Shown here piece after piece: positions 53,094 through 63,775 of a stretch of 64,000 nucleotides of DNA (the first letter of the stretch is position 1; the number at the start of each line of letters is the position of its first letter). Below the pieces are notes generated by a model. It was not told the DNA's origin. It searched no databases and saw only the letters and a program-made list of their open reading frames with translations. The translations under genes and the position numbers were made by a program. Location: positions 744,001 to 808,000 of the forward strand of contig NZ_JAFBBU010000001.1 of assembly GCF_016907385.1 (NCBI RefSeq), given 5' to 3'. The DNA is from Subtercola frigoramans. GTDB lineage: Bacteria > Actinomycetota > Actinomycetes > Actinomycetales > Microbacteriaceae.

Positions 53094-54820
53094 CCAGTGG
53101 TGGGCTGCCCACGGGTGCGACGGCCAGGCTGGTCGACGGCGAGTGGCACCGCCTGCACTGGGCGTCACCGCTTCTGAAGGGCGGCTTCTGGCTGGTCGCC
53201 ATCGTGGGTTTCGTGCTGGCCAACCTGCGGGAGCGGCTGGTGGAGTTCTTCATCGGTACGGGCCCGGCGAACGACGGTGGTCGGGGTGGCGGTGGAGGGC
53301 CCGGAGACAACGGTGACATCATCGCCATGGTCTACGACCGCGGCCAGACGGGGGTCGCGATCCTCGTGATCGCCGGCATACTCCTCATCGCCGTCGGATC
53401 GTTCGCTGTGGCCTGGCGCATGCACAGCTTCCGCATCGGCGCTGACGCGGTCGAGGTGCGCAGTGGCGTGCTGTTCCGGCACCACCGCAAGGCGCGGCTC
53501 GACCGGTTGCAGGGCATCCACATCACCCGCCCCCTGTTTGCACGGTTCTTCGGGGCAGCGAAGATCGAGCTCAGCGTCGCAGGCCAGGACGCGAAGGTCG
53601 AACTTGCGTACCTCGGGTCGGGGCAGGTCGATGAGCTTCGGCGCGAGATCCTGAGCAGGGCATCCGGAGTTCGCGCAGAGGAACACAGCGCCGCAGCGAA
53701 TGCGGCCGGTGCGGGTGCTGTCGCTGCAGAAGCCTGGCTCGCGACGGAGTCGCACCTGACGATCGCCGGGGCGACGCCGGTGAGGGTGGATGATGGCCTC
53801 CTGCAGCGCAGAGTGCAGGAGTTGCTGGCGCCCGAACTCGACCCGGACACGGCCCCGCCCGAATCCGTCGTGAAGATCACGCCCGGCCGGCTGATCGGTT
53901 CGCTGGTGCTCAGCGAATTCACTGTCGTGCTGCTGTTGGTGATCGCAGGGCTCTTCGTTTCGACGTTGTGGGGCCACCGGTTTCTCGTGCTCTTCCTGCT
54001 GCTGCCGAGCGTCATCGGTTCGCTCGGCTACTACTGGCGGCGGTTCAGCAAGTCACTTCGCTACTCGATCGCCGGCACCGCCGACGGAGTGCGCGTCGGA
54101 TTCGGCATGTTCAGCACGAGCAACGACACGCTGCCACCCGGTCGCATCCACGCGATCGAGGTGACGCAGCCGATCCTCTGGCGGCCGGCCGGATGGTGGA
54201 TGATCCGCATCAACAGGGCGGGGCACGCTTCGAGCCGGAGCGGTTCGAGCCAGCCGCACACCCTGCTGTTGCCTGTCGGCCGCGCGGGAGATGTGCAGAA
54301 GGTGTTGGGGCTGTTGCTGCCCGGTACGGCGGGTCAGGAGATCCAGCAGCTCGTGCTCGCCGGGCTGTCGGCCCGCTCGGGGCAGGGTTTCGCCGACGCT
54401 CCCCGGCGTGCGTTCTGGCTCCGGCCACTCTCGTACCGGCGCACAGGTATGGCAGTGACCTCCGACGCTGTTCTGCTCCGGAGCGGCTTCATCTGGCGAC
54501 GCCTGAGTGTTGTTCCTCTTGCGCGACTGCAGAGCCTTCACGTGGCTCAGGGGCCGGTACGCCGGGCGCTCGACCTGGCGCAACTGCAGTTCAATACGAT
54601 CGCAGGCCCTGTGCGGGCGACTCTCGGTGTGATCGGCCGGCGCGAGGCCCTGGAAGCATTCAGAGTGCTCTCTGACAGCGCCGTACGCGCCGCCGAGGCG
54701 GATGGCTCGCACCGCTGGGCCGAGACGCGTACGCGGTCAGGAATACCCGACCCGGTCGTTCCTCTGCCGACTGCTTCGCCCACAACCACGACCACCACCA
54801 CATCGGAGAGCCCGCGATGA
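53090..54820 (+). CDS. Multi-PH-domain membrane protein (YdbT-like)
   Basis: A 576-aa partner of the preceding gene. Two TM clusters (residues about 25-45 and 85-110; 265-310) are followed each time by PH domains of the bPH2 type: FRIGADAVEVRSGVLFRHHR with LDRLQGIHITRPL, LRYSIAGTADGVRVGFGMFS with PGRIHAIEVTQPI, and MAVTSDAVLLRSGFIWRRLS with LARLQSLHVAQGP, three units in all. A Gly-rich loop lies near 60-75 and a Thr-rich tail at the end. YdbT homologues are linked to resistance against antimicrobial peptides in Bacillus; here the role is unknown. Confidence 0.86.
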   Translation: MTSGGLPTGATARLVDGEWHRLHWASPLLKGGFWLVAIVGFVLANLRERLVEFFIGTGPANDGGRGGGGGPGDNGDIIAMVYDRGQTGVAILVIAGILLIAVGSFAVAWRMHSFRIGADAVEVRSGVLFRHHRKARLDRLQGIHITRPLFARFFGAAKIELSVAGQDAKVELAYLGSGQVDELRREILSRASGVRAEEHSAAANAAGAGAVAAEAWLATESHLTIAGATPVRVDDGLLQRRVQELLAPELDPDTAPPESVVKITPGRLIGSLVLSEFTVVLLLVIAGLFVSTLWGHRFLVLFLLLPSVIGSLGYYWRRFSKSLRYSIAGTADGVRVGFGMFSTSNDTLPPGRIHAIEVTQPILWRPAGWWMIRINRAGHASSRSGSSQPHTLLLPVGRAGDVQKVLGLLLPGTAGQEIQQLVLAGLSARSGQGFADAPRRAFWLRPLSYRRTGMAVTSDAVLLRSGFIWRRLSVVPLARLQSLHVAQGPVRRALDLAQLQFNTIAGPVRATLGVIGRREALEAFRVLSDSAVRAAEADGSHRWAETRTRSGIPDPVVPLPTASPTTTTTTTSESPR

Positions 54821-55536
54821 ACCCCCAGCAACGATCCGGCCGGCTCGGTATCGGCATCATCGGAGCCGGGCACGTCGGGCCCGTTCTCGGTGCGGCGCTC
54901 GCGGGCGCAGGCCACGCCATCGTCGGGGTGGCAGCCGTCTCTGAAGCCAGCAGGGAACGCGCCGAAGCGATGCTGCCCGGGGTGCCGTTCCTGGAGATTC
55001 CCGACCTCATCGAGCGCAGCGAGCTGGTGATCCTCGCCGTGCCGACCGACCAGCTGCGCAGTCTCGTCGAGGGGCTTGCCGCAACGAAGGCATGGCAGCC
55101 CGGGCAACTCGTGGTGCACACGGCGGCCGGGTTCGGCATCGAGGTGCTGGCCCCAGCCCTTGCCGCGGGTGCAATTCCGCTGGCAGTGCATCCCGCGATG
55201 GCCTTCACCGGGTCGAGCATCGACATCGCCCGGCTTGCCGGCACGTACTTCGCGGTCACGGCGCCCGGCCCCGTTCTCCCGATCGGGCAGGCCCTCGTTG
55301 TGGAGATGGGCGGAGAGCCCGTGATCGTCGCCGAACGAGACCGAGCGGCCTACGCCGAGGCGGTCGAGACGGCCACGAGCTTCTCGAGCTCGATTGTCGA
55401 CCAGGCCACGGGCATCCTGGCCTCGATCGGCATGACGGCACCCGGTCGAGTGCTCGGGCCGCTTGTTCGTTCCTCGGTCGAGAATGCGCTCCTACGGGCA
55501 GCGGGGCCGGATGATGCGCTGCCGCTCGGCTCGTAG
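54817..55536 (+). CDS. Rossmann-fold/DUF2520 protein
   Basis: A 239-aa protein with an N-terminal NAD(P)-binding fold (LGIGIIGAGHVGPVLGAALA, ELVILAVPTDQLRSLVEGLA) and a C-terminal helical domain (GSSIDIARLAGTYFAVTAPG, TATSFSSSIVDQATGILASI) matching the Rossmann-like plus DUF2520 architecture, distantly similar to ketopantoate reductase and ProC. It sits between the PH genes (ATGA overlap) and panC, 36 nt downstream. A pantothenate-related reductase role is possible but unproven. Confidence 0.85.
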   Translation: MNPQQRSGRLGIGIIGAGHVGPVLGAALAGAGHAIVGVAAVSEASRERAEAMLPGVPFLEIPDLIERSELVILAVPTDQLRSLVEGLAATKAWQPGQLVVHTAAGFGIEVLAPALAAGAIPLAVHPAMAFTGSSIDIARLAGTYFAVTAPGPVLPIGQALVVEMGGEPVIVAERDRAAYAEAVETATSFSSSIVDQATGILASIGMTAPGRVLGPLVRSSVENALLRAAGPDDALPLGS

Positions 55537-55572
55537 CCGGTAGCATTCATCGGGGTTACAAAAGGAGATTCG

Positions 55573-56487
55573 GTGTCGATACTCGCTGTTTCGATCGCAG
55601 AAGTGCGCGAACAGATCGCAGCCGCCACGCACGCCGCACGAAGCCAGGGCACCGCGAACCCTGTGGTGGCGCTGGTGCCGACCATGGGTGCGCTTCACGC
55701 CGGGCACCTGGCGCTGGTCGCCCGCGCGCGTGAGATGGCCGATGTCGTCGTGGTCTCGATCTTCGTCAACCCCCTGCAGTTCGGTGAGGCAGAAGACCTC
55801 GACCGCTACCCCCGCGACTTGACTGGCGACCGTGCGGCACTCGACGAAGCCACGGCCTCAGCCGTACCGCGCCCGGGCTCCGGCTCCTCTTCGGTCGGCG
55901 AGATCATCGTGTTCGCCCCGAGTGCCGCGGAGATGTACCCCGACGGCAAGACGCAGACCAAGATCTCGGCCGGCAATGTCGGCAACCTGCTCGAAGGCCG
56001 CAGTCGTGCCGGGCACTTCGACGGCGTGCTCGTCGTCGTGAACAAGCTCCTCAACATTGCGCGCCCCGACGTCGTGTTGTTCGGGCAGAAGGATGCCCAG
56101 CAGGTGTTCGTCGTCAGCCGGATGGTTCGCGACCTGAACATTCCCGTCGTGGTGGAGGTCGTCGAGACCGTGCGAGAGGATGATGGACTCGCGCTCTCGA
56201 GCCGGAACCGCTTTCTCGACAAGGGTGAACGACTTGCTGCCCGTGTTCTGTCGCAGACCCTCGAGGCGGCGGAGTCGGCAGCATCGAGCGGAATCGACGC
56301 CGTGATCGCCGCCGCGCAGTCGGCGAGCATGGGGGAGCCGCTCGTGAAACTCGAGTACCTGGCGGTGGTCAACCCGAAGAGCTTCCTCCCCGTCGACGAC
56401 AACTACCACGGCAAGGCCATCGTCGCCGTCGCGGCTCGAGTCGGTTCGACGAGGCTCATCGACAACGAATCCGTGTACCTCGGTTGA
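55573..56487 (+). CDS. panC: Pantothenate synthetase PanC
   Basis: Joins pantoate and beta-alanine using ATP. Of 304 aa: VPTMGALHAGHLALVARARE holds the HxGH nucleotide motif, SIFVNPLQFGEAEDLDRYPR, the pantoate region GRSRAGHFDGVLVVVNKL, LFGQKDAQQ and the KMSKS-like LALSSRNRFL. Start GTG 55573 has AAAGGAGA upstream. panD is not found next to it, although these genes are often paired in actinobacteria. Confidence 0.96.
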   Translation: MSILAVSIAEVREQIAAATHAARSQGTANPVVALVPTMGALHAGHLALVARAREMADVVVVSIFVNPLQFGEAEDLDRYPRDLTGDRAALDEATASAVPRPGSGSSSVGEIIVFAPSAAEMYPDGKTQTKISAGNVGNLLEGRSRAGHFDGVLVVVNKLLNIARPDVVLFGQKDAQQVFVVSRMVRDLNIPVVVEVVETVREDDGLALSSRNRFLDKGERLAARVLSQTLEAAESAASSGIDAVIAAAQSASMGEPLVKLEYLAVVNPKSFLPVDDNYHGKAIVAVAARVGSTRLIDNESVYLG

Positions 56488-56520
56488 ATGCGTCACAAAC
56501 CGGAATGCTGCTTCGCTTGA

Positions 56521-56610
56521 GGTTTCGATACGCGCCTTCGGAGCTACTCAATCAGCGTGTTCTGCGGTTCGCTGGTTGAGTAGCTGCGCGAAGCGTGGCG
56601 TATCGAAACC
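56521..56610. repeat. Dispersed palindromic repeat copy C
   Basis: GGTTTCGATACG to CTACTCAATCAGC (56521-56555) is followed by GCTGGTTGAGTAGC to CGTATCGAAACC (56571-56610). The same arms as copy B occur in reversed order, again forming a palindrome, here between panC and lysS. It may terminate panC. Confidence 0.85.
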
Positions 56611-56676
56611 ACCATACGTCGACGACCCGTGTGGTGCGGCACGTAAACTTGGGGCGACTTCAAGGAGCTTCTTCGC

Positions 56677-58278
56677 ATGACCAGCAACCCCGAACATCCT
56701 GACCTCGCAGCGGCCCCCGAAGGCGGCGAGGCCAGCTCACGCATCGCCGCGGCTGACGCGCTCGCCAACGATGCGGCCGCAGAGGCAGCCGCTGCCGAGG
56801 CCGCCGCTGAGGCTGCGGCCACCAACGAGCAGCAGCTAATCCGGCTTGGAAAGCGCGAGCGACTGAACGAGAGCGGGGTCGAGGCCTATCCCGTCTCGGT
56901 GCCGATCACCACGACCATCCCGGCCGTTCGCGCGAAATACGGCGATCTCGTCGCCGACGAGACGACCGGTGACGTCGTTGGCCTCGCGGGCCGGGTCGTG
57001 CACCTGCGCAACACCGGCAAGCTGTGCTTCGTGTCGCTGCAGTCCGGCGACGGAACACGCATCCAGGCCATGGTCTCGCTCGCGCTGGTCGGCGACGAGG
57101 CGCTCGCGGGTTTCAAAGAGTTCGTCGACCTGGGTGATCACCTGTTCGTGAGCGGCGAGGTCATCTCCTCCCGTCGCGGGGAGCTCTCGGTGATGGTGGC
57201 CGAGTGGAAGATCGCATCGAAGGCCCTTCTGCCGCTACCGAACCTGCACTCCGAGCTCAACGAAGAGACGCGCATGCGCAACCGTTACCTCGACCTCATC
57301 GTGCGCGACGAGGCGCGGGTGATGGTGCGAACGCGCGCTGCCGCCGTGGCGAGCCTGCGCAAAACCTTCGCCGACCGAGATTTCATCGAGGTCGAGACCC
57401 CGATGTTGCAGACCATGCACGGAGGAGCCGCGGCCAGGCCGTTCTCGACCCACAGCAACGCGTTCGACACGGAACTGTTCCTGCGGATCGCCCCGGAGCT
57501 CTTTCTCAAGAGAGCCGTCGTCGGTGGCGTCGACCGTGTCTTCGAGATCAACCGCAACTTCCGCAACGAAGGGGCCGACTCGACCCACTCGCCAGAGTTC
57601 GCCATGCTCGAGGCGTATGAGGCCTACGGCGACTACAACACGATGGCCACTCTCACGCAGACGATGATCCAGAACGCCGCGCTCGCGGTCGCCGGTTCGC
57701 ACGTCGTGACGTGGGCCGACGGCACGGAGTACGACCTGGGCGGCGACTGGGACCGCATCAGCATGTACGAGTCGCTGAGTGAGGCGGCCGGCGTGCGGAT
57801 CACCCCCCAGACCACGACCGAAGAGTTGAAGGCGCTGGCTGCCCGCGAAGGCGTCGAGGTGCACGTGCCGAACCACGGCAAATACGTCGAAGAACTCTGG
57901 GAGCATTTCGTCAAGGGCTCGCTCGTGCGCCCGACGTTCGTGATGGACTTCCCGATCGAGACCAGCCCGCTCACACGCTCGCACCGCTCCCTTGCCGGGG
58001 TCGTAGAGAAGTGGGACTTGTACATCAGGGGGTTCGAGCTGGCGACGGCGTACTCCGAGCTGGTTGACCCGGTCATCCAGAGGGAGCGTTTTATCGAGCA
58101 GGCACTGCTCGGCGCCGCCGGTGACGACGAGGCGATGCGCCTCGATGAGGAATTCCTTCGGGCGCTCGAGTTCGGTATGCCACCCTCAGGAGGCATGGGA
58201 ATGGGGATCGATCGCCTGCTGATGGCCCTGACCGGCCTCGGTATTCGCGAGACGATCCTGTTCCCCCTGGTCAAATGA
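56677..58278 (+). CDS. lysS: Lysyl-tRNA synthetase, class II
   Basis: Charges tRNA-Lys. Of 533 aa: anticodon-binding OB fold ([20 protein letters not shown]), class-II motif 1 region ([20 protein letters not shown]), motif 2 ([20 protein letters not shown]) and motif 3 ([16 protein letters not shown]). The first about 48 residues are an Ala/Glu-rich extension with near-repeats of AAAEA, absent from most LysS; ATG 56677 has AAGGAGC upstream, so it is probably translated. Confidence 0.97.
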   Translation: MTSNPEHPDLAAAPEGGEASSRIAAADALANDAAAEAAAAEAAAEAAATNEQQLIRLGKRERLNESGVEAYPVSVPITTTIPAVRAKYGDLVADETTGDVVGLAGRVVHLRNTGKLCFVSLQSGDGTRIQAMVSLALVGDEALAGFKEFVDLGDHLFVSGEVISSRRGELSVMVAEWKIASKALLPLPNLHSELNEETRMRNRYLDLIVRDEARVMVRTRAAAVASLRKTFADRDFIEVETPMLQTMHGGAAARPFSTHSNAFDTELFLRIAPELFLKRAVVGGVDRVFEINRNFRNEGADSTHSPEFAMLEAYEAYGDYNTMATLTQTMIQNAALAVAGSHVVTWADGTEYDLGGDWDRISMYESLSEAAGVRITPQTTTEELKALAAREGVEVHVPNHGKYVEELWEHFVKGSLVRPTFVMDFPIETSPLTRSHRSLAGVVEKWDLYIRGFELATAYSELVDPVIQRERFIEQALLGAAGDDEAMRLDEEFLRALEFGMPPSGGMGMGIDRLLMALTGLGIRETILFPLVK

Positions 58279-58333
58279 CCCCCGTGGGTGCCGCCTCGAG
58301 ACCCGGTCGGCGCCCAGACGAAGAGAGAAGACG

Positions 58334-58477
58334 ATGAGCTACGTTCCCGAAGACAAAGACGACAAGAAGAACAACAAGCCGACGACGACGCGCATCATGA
58401 TCTGGGTCGGAGTCGGTGCTGTCGGGCTGTACTTTCTGGTGTCGGGCATCATCGGCATCGCCACCGGCGGTCATTGA
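58334..58477 (+). CDS. Small single-TM membrane protein (47 aa)
   Basis: Starts MSYVPEDKDDKKNNKPTTTR, then one TM helix (IMIWVGVGAVGLYFLVSGII) and a short GGH tail. The charged N-terminus is probably cytoplasmic. AGAGAAG precedes the ATG. The next tiny gene begins 2 nt after its stop, so they are coupled. Function unknown. Confidence 0.72.
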   Translation: MSYVPEDKDDKKNNKPTTTRIMIWVGVGAVGLYFLVSGIIGIATGGH

Positions 58478-58479
58478 CC

Positions 58480-58647
58480 GTGTCGAACGACGACGGGCGT
58501 GAACCGGAGGACTCACCGGGTGCTGATGAACACGATGCGGCGGACGCCGAACAGAAACGACGTCGTCTGTTCTATGCGCGCCTCGTCGTGGCGGGCGTGG
58601 GCCTGACATTTCTGATCGTCGGCTTCGTGCAGTTCGTCACGAAATGA
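58480..58647 (+). CDS. Small single-TM membrane protein (55 aa)
   Basis: Starts GTG with an acidic N-terminal half (SNDDGREPEDSPGADEHDAA), a basic knot (EQKRRRLFYAR) and one TM helix (LVVAGVGLTFLIVGFVQFV). Topology resembles its neighbour. No family recognised. Confidence 0.7.
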   Translation: MSNDDGREPEDSPGADEHDAADAEQKRRRLFYARLVVAGVGLTFLIVGFVQFVTK

Positions 58648-58681
58648 TCGCCTCAGGTTTCAGGCGTAGTGTTGAGGCGTT

Positions 58682-58840
58682 ATGAGTGACTTCCTGGCTG
58701 CCTGTGCTGTGCTTCTGCCGACCGTTGCCGTCGGGCTTCTGTTCTGGTTCATCATGCGGGCGATCATCCGCTCAGACAAGACGGAGCGCAAGGTTCTCGC
58801 GAAGTACGAGGCCGAAGAGCGCGCCCGGCGAGGCATGTAA
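58682..58840 (+). CDS. Small single-TM membrane protein (52 aa)
   Basis: MSDFLAACAVLLPTVAVGLL and FWFIMRAIIRSDKTERKVLA: an N-terminal TM helix, then a basic amphipathic tail ending EAEERARRGM. This arrangement (TM then R-x-I-x-R-x-D-x-x-ER) is common in short actinobacterial proteins near lysS. Role unknown. Confidence 0.75.
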   Translation: MSDFLAACAVLLPTVAVGLLFWFIMRAIIRSDKTERKVLAKYEAEERARRGM

Positions 58841-58918
58841 CGGCATCGAGCCGATCAGGCACGCGTCGCGTGGGGCCGTCGCTTCACTATGCTGTGAAGC
58901 GCAACCCCGAGGAGAACG

Positions 58919-59317
58919 ATGACGCATGCCGTGGGCATTCTGGCCGACCAGGTGAATTACGGCATGGCCGGGAGCCAGATCTACGGGCAGGGTTTCGGCC
59001 TCGTCTTCGCCATTCTCACCGTCATCGGGCTCTGGGCCACGTTCGTTAAGGCAGGGCGGCCGGGGTGGGCCGCGATCATTCCCTTCTACAATCTCTACAC
59101 GATGATCAAGATCACCGGCCGGTCGGGATGGTGGCTGTTGCTGTTCCTCATTCCGCTGGTCAACATCGTGCTCTACATCGTGATCGTCCTCGACTTGGCG
59201 GCCGCATTCCGCAAAGGGGCGCTGTTCGGCATCTTCGGGCTGTGGCTGTTCCCGTTCATCGGTTTCATGATGCTGGGATTCGGCAAGGCGAAGTTCGAGG
59301 GCACGCCGCTGTTCTGA
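58919..59317 (+). CDS. DUF5684-type membrane protein
   Basis: A 132-aa protein with four TM helices. The pattern LWATFVKAGRPGWAAIIPFY, NLYTMIKITGRSGWWLLLFL and IPLVNIVLYIVIVLDLAAAF fits DUF5684, found in membrane proteins often linked to signal peptidases. Function unproven. ATG 58919 has GAGGAGAA upstream. Confidence 0.8.
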   Translation: MTHAVGILADQVNYGMAGSQIYGQGFGLVFAILTVIGLWATFVKAGRPGWAAIIPFYNLYTMIKITGRSGWWLLLFLIPLVNIVLYIVIVLDLAAAFRKGALFGIFGLWLFPFIGFMMLGFGKAKFEGTPLF

Positions 59318-59426
59318 TCTGATTTGGACTGCGTCGGTTCGACTCTCCGGAATCCATCTTCTTCTGATAGGTTTCAGTTCGCGCGCCAGGGGGATCCGGC
59401 GCCTATGCGAAGAGCAAGGGGAACCA

Positions 59427-60956
59427 GTGAAGATCTTCACCGCGGCAGTGGCCGTCATCGTCATGGTCGGAGCGGGATTCGTCTCGTCTCCAGCGATCGC
59501 CGCAGAGAAGACGGCCGAGAAGACGGTCGGAATCACCGTCGCCGGTTCTGCTACGCACAGCGACATCGTCGCACCGCCTGCCTCACCGCCCCAGGGCGAG
59601 GTTGCTGCCACCCATCCCCTGGTTACGCCGTCAGACATCGCTACGAGTGCGAACTCGTCGACGCAGGGAAAGAGCTCCGCTTCCAGCACCGCTGCCATCG
59701 GTGGCCTCGTGACGCTCGCGTCGACGTCGGCGCCGATGGGTGCTGGCATCACCGTGGTCGCCATTCTCTTTGACGATGTCACTGGGGCGATCAAGTTCAC
59801 CAGCGAGACGAAGACGGCCTCCGACGGCAGCTTCTCGATCCAGGGACTTGCGCCCGCCGACTACTGGCTCCTGTTCTATGACGCCACCAAGCCCGGCGTG
59901 CCCACGGTCCAGTGGTACGGCTCGTCAGAATTCGACCCCTACGGTTCTGCCATTACTGTCGCCGACGGGCAGTCGGTCGACGCAAGCTGGGCGCTCACCC
60001 TGTCGGGCGAGGTTCTGGGCGCCGTTTCGTGTGAGGGTTGCGATGCGCCGCCGGCCTCGGCCGATGTGATCGTCTACATTGCAAAGTTCGACCCGGCGCG
60101 CAACGACTGGTTCAACGTCGCAAGCGCACAGCCCGATTCTGCCGGAAGGTACGACGTCCAGGTTCTGTACCCCGGCTCGTACTACTCCTATGCGAGATTC
60201 AACGGCTCGAGCGATTTCAGCAATCTCGGTTTCTCTCGTGACTACACCGTCAACGCGCGGTCAGCGGTCTCAGCAGACGTCATCATTCCCCGGCTGATCG
60301 CGCCGGTCTCCGGTGTGCAACCCGCCATCAACTCCGTCGTGAATGCGCTGTACTTCGACTTTCTCACCCGCTTTCCAAGTGCCCACGACGTCACCTTCTG
60401 GAACGGGCAGTTCGCTGGCGGTTCTGATCCCGGAGCGGTTGCGACCGGCTTCGTCACGAGCGACGAATACCGACTGATCCGTATCAACGCGGCCTATGAG
60501 ACGATTCTCGGGCGTGGGGCTGACCCGGCGGGCCGGCTCGACTGGCTGCACTGGATGCAGCAGGGTCGTATCACGACCGACGACATCGAGACGTCGTTCT
60601 ACGCGTCTGACGAGTATTTCACCAAGCAGGGTGGTACGAACACCGCGTTCGTGAATGCCCTCTACCAGACACTCCTTCACCGCGGGGGAACGTCGACGGA
60701 CTACGCCTTCTGGACGAAGCTCGTTCAGCAGCACGGTCGCGCCTGGGTCATTGCGCAGTTCTGGGACTCGACCGAGACGATCTCCGAGCGCGTGAGCCTG
60801 ATGTACGCGCACTACCTCGGTCGTACACCCGACCCCTCGGGACTTGCCACCTGGGTCGGACTTGCGCTCCAGATCGGCGACTCCGGCCTGCGTGCCGGCC
60901 TCACCGGTAGCGACGAATACTTCATTCGCTCGCAGTACCGCTTCTCCGAGCACTAG
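59427..60956 (+). CDS. Secreted DUF4214-domain protein
   Basis: A 509-aa secreted protein. Signal peptide: MKIFTAAVAVIVMVGAGFVS with probable cleavage after AIAA. A Thr/Ser/Pro-rich region (about 30-90) leads to two carboxypeptidase-regulatory-like beta units (about 90-175, GSFSIQGLAPADYWLLFYDA; 190-275, AGRYDVQVLYPGSYYSYARF). The C-terminus holds three or four DUF4214-type repeats (LYFDFLTRFPSAHDVTFW, AAYETILGRGADPAGRLDW, ALYQTLLHRGGTSTDYAFW, MYAHYLGRTPDPSGLATW). DUF4214 occurs in surface and S-layer-associated proteins. It is not part of an evident operon. Confidence 0.85.
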   Translation: MKIFTAAVAVIVMVGAGFVSSPAIAAEKTAEKTVGITVAGSATHSDIVAPPASPPQGEVAATHPLVTPSDIATSANSSTQGKSSASSTAAIGGLVTLASTSAPMGAGITVVAILFDDVTGAIKFTSETKTASDGSFSIQGLAPADYWLLFYDATKPGVPTVQWYGSSEFDPYGSAITVADGQSVDASWALTLSGEVLGAVSCEGCDAPPASADVIVYIAKFDPARNDWFNVASAQPDSAGRYDVQVLYPGSYYSYARFNGSSDFSNLGFSRDYTVNARSAVSADVIIPRLIAPVSGVQPAINSVVNALYFDFLTRFPSAHDVTFWNGQFAGGSDPGAVATGFVTSDEYRLIRINAAYETILGRGADPAGRLDWLHWMQQGRITTDDIETSFYASDEYFTKQGGTNTAFVNALYQTLLHRGGTSTDYAFWTKLVQQHGRAWVIAQFWDSTETISERVSLMYAHYLGRTPDPSGLATWVGLALQIGDSGLRAGLTGSDEYFIRSQYRFSEH

Positions 60957-60966
60957 GGGTATGGGC

Positions 60967-60999
60967 TCGCCGGGGGCAACTGCAATCTGCCCACGGCGA
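60967..60999 (+). terminator. Hairpin after the DUF4214 gene
   Basis: TCGCCG and CGGCGA pair outside GGCA/TGCC with a two-base internal loop and a nine-base loop. It lies 10 nt past the stop and before clpC. No U-tract. The following bases to 61081 hold the clpC promoter region; TTAGAT at 61035-61040 is a possible -10. Confidence 0.5.
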
Positions 61000-61081
61000 A
61001 CAGAGCAGTTTCGGTGGCCCGGCGTCGTTAACATTTAGATACCGGCTACCGTCACACTGCCCCGGTACCCAAGGAGTCAGC

Positions 61082-63571
<2,490 letters not shown>

Positions 63572-63605
63572 CACGTCACGAACCACGGATGCCGGGCATC
63601 CGTCG

Positions 63606-63654
63606 CTCACGAGAAGGGGCCGACCACCCACAGTGGTCGGCCCCTTCTCGTGAG
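63606..63654 (+). terminator. Terminator after clpC
   Basis: A perfect 22-bp stem (outer CTCACGAGAAGGGG with CCCCTTCTCGTGAG; inner CCGACCAC with GTGGTCGG) around a CCACA loop, 35 nt past the stop. No U-tract, but its strength makes termination very likely. Confidence 0.9.
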
Positions 63655-63775
63655 CAGGGTGGAAGAAAGTGACGCGAACTGTTCTCTCTCCCTCGGGGTG
63701 CAGCTGTTTGCGCCACTTTCTCCTTCGAGGCGGCGGCGTTTCGCGAATGGGGCGCCGGGCTGGGAGGATGGAGGG

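Noticed and set aside
54817..55536. Calling the DUF2520 gene panE
   Set aside because: Fold and position fit loosely, but the ketopantoate reductase catalytic Lys and Glu motifs are not recognisable.
61009..61040. Firm promoter assignment for clpC
   Set aside because: TTAGAT could be a -10, but no convincing -35 or ClgR box is seen at the right distance.
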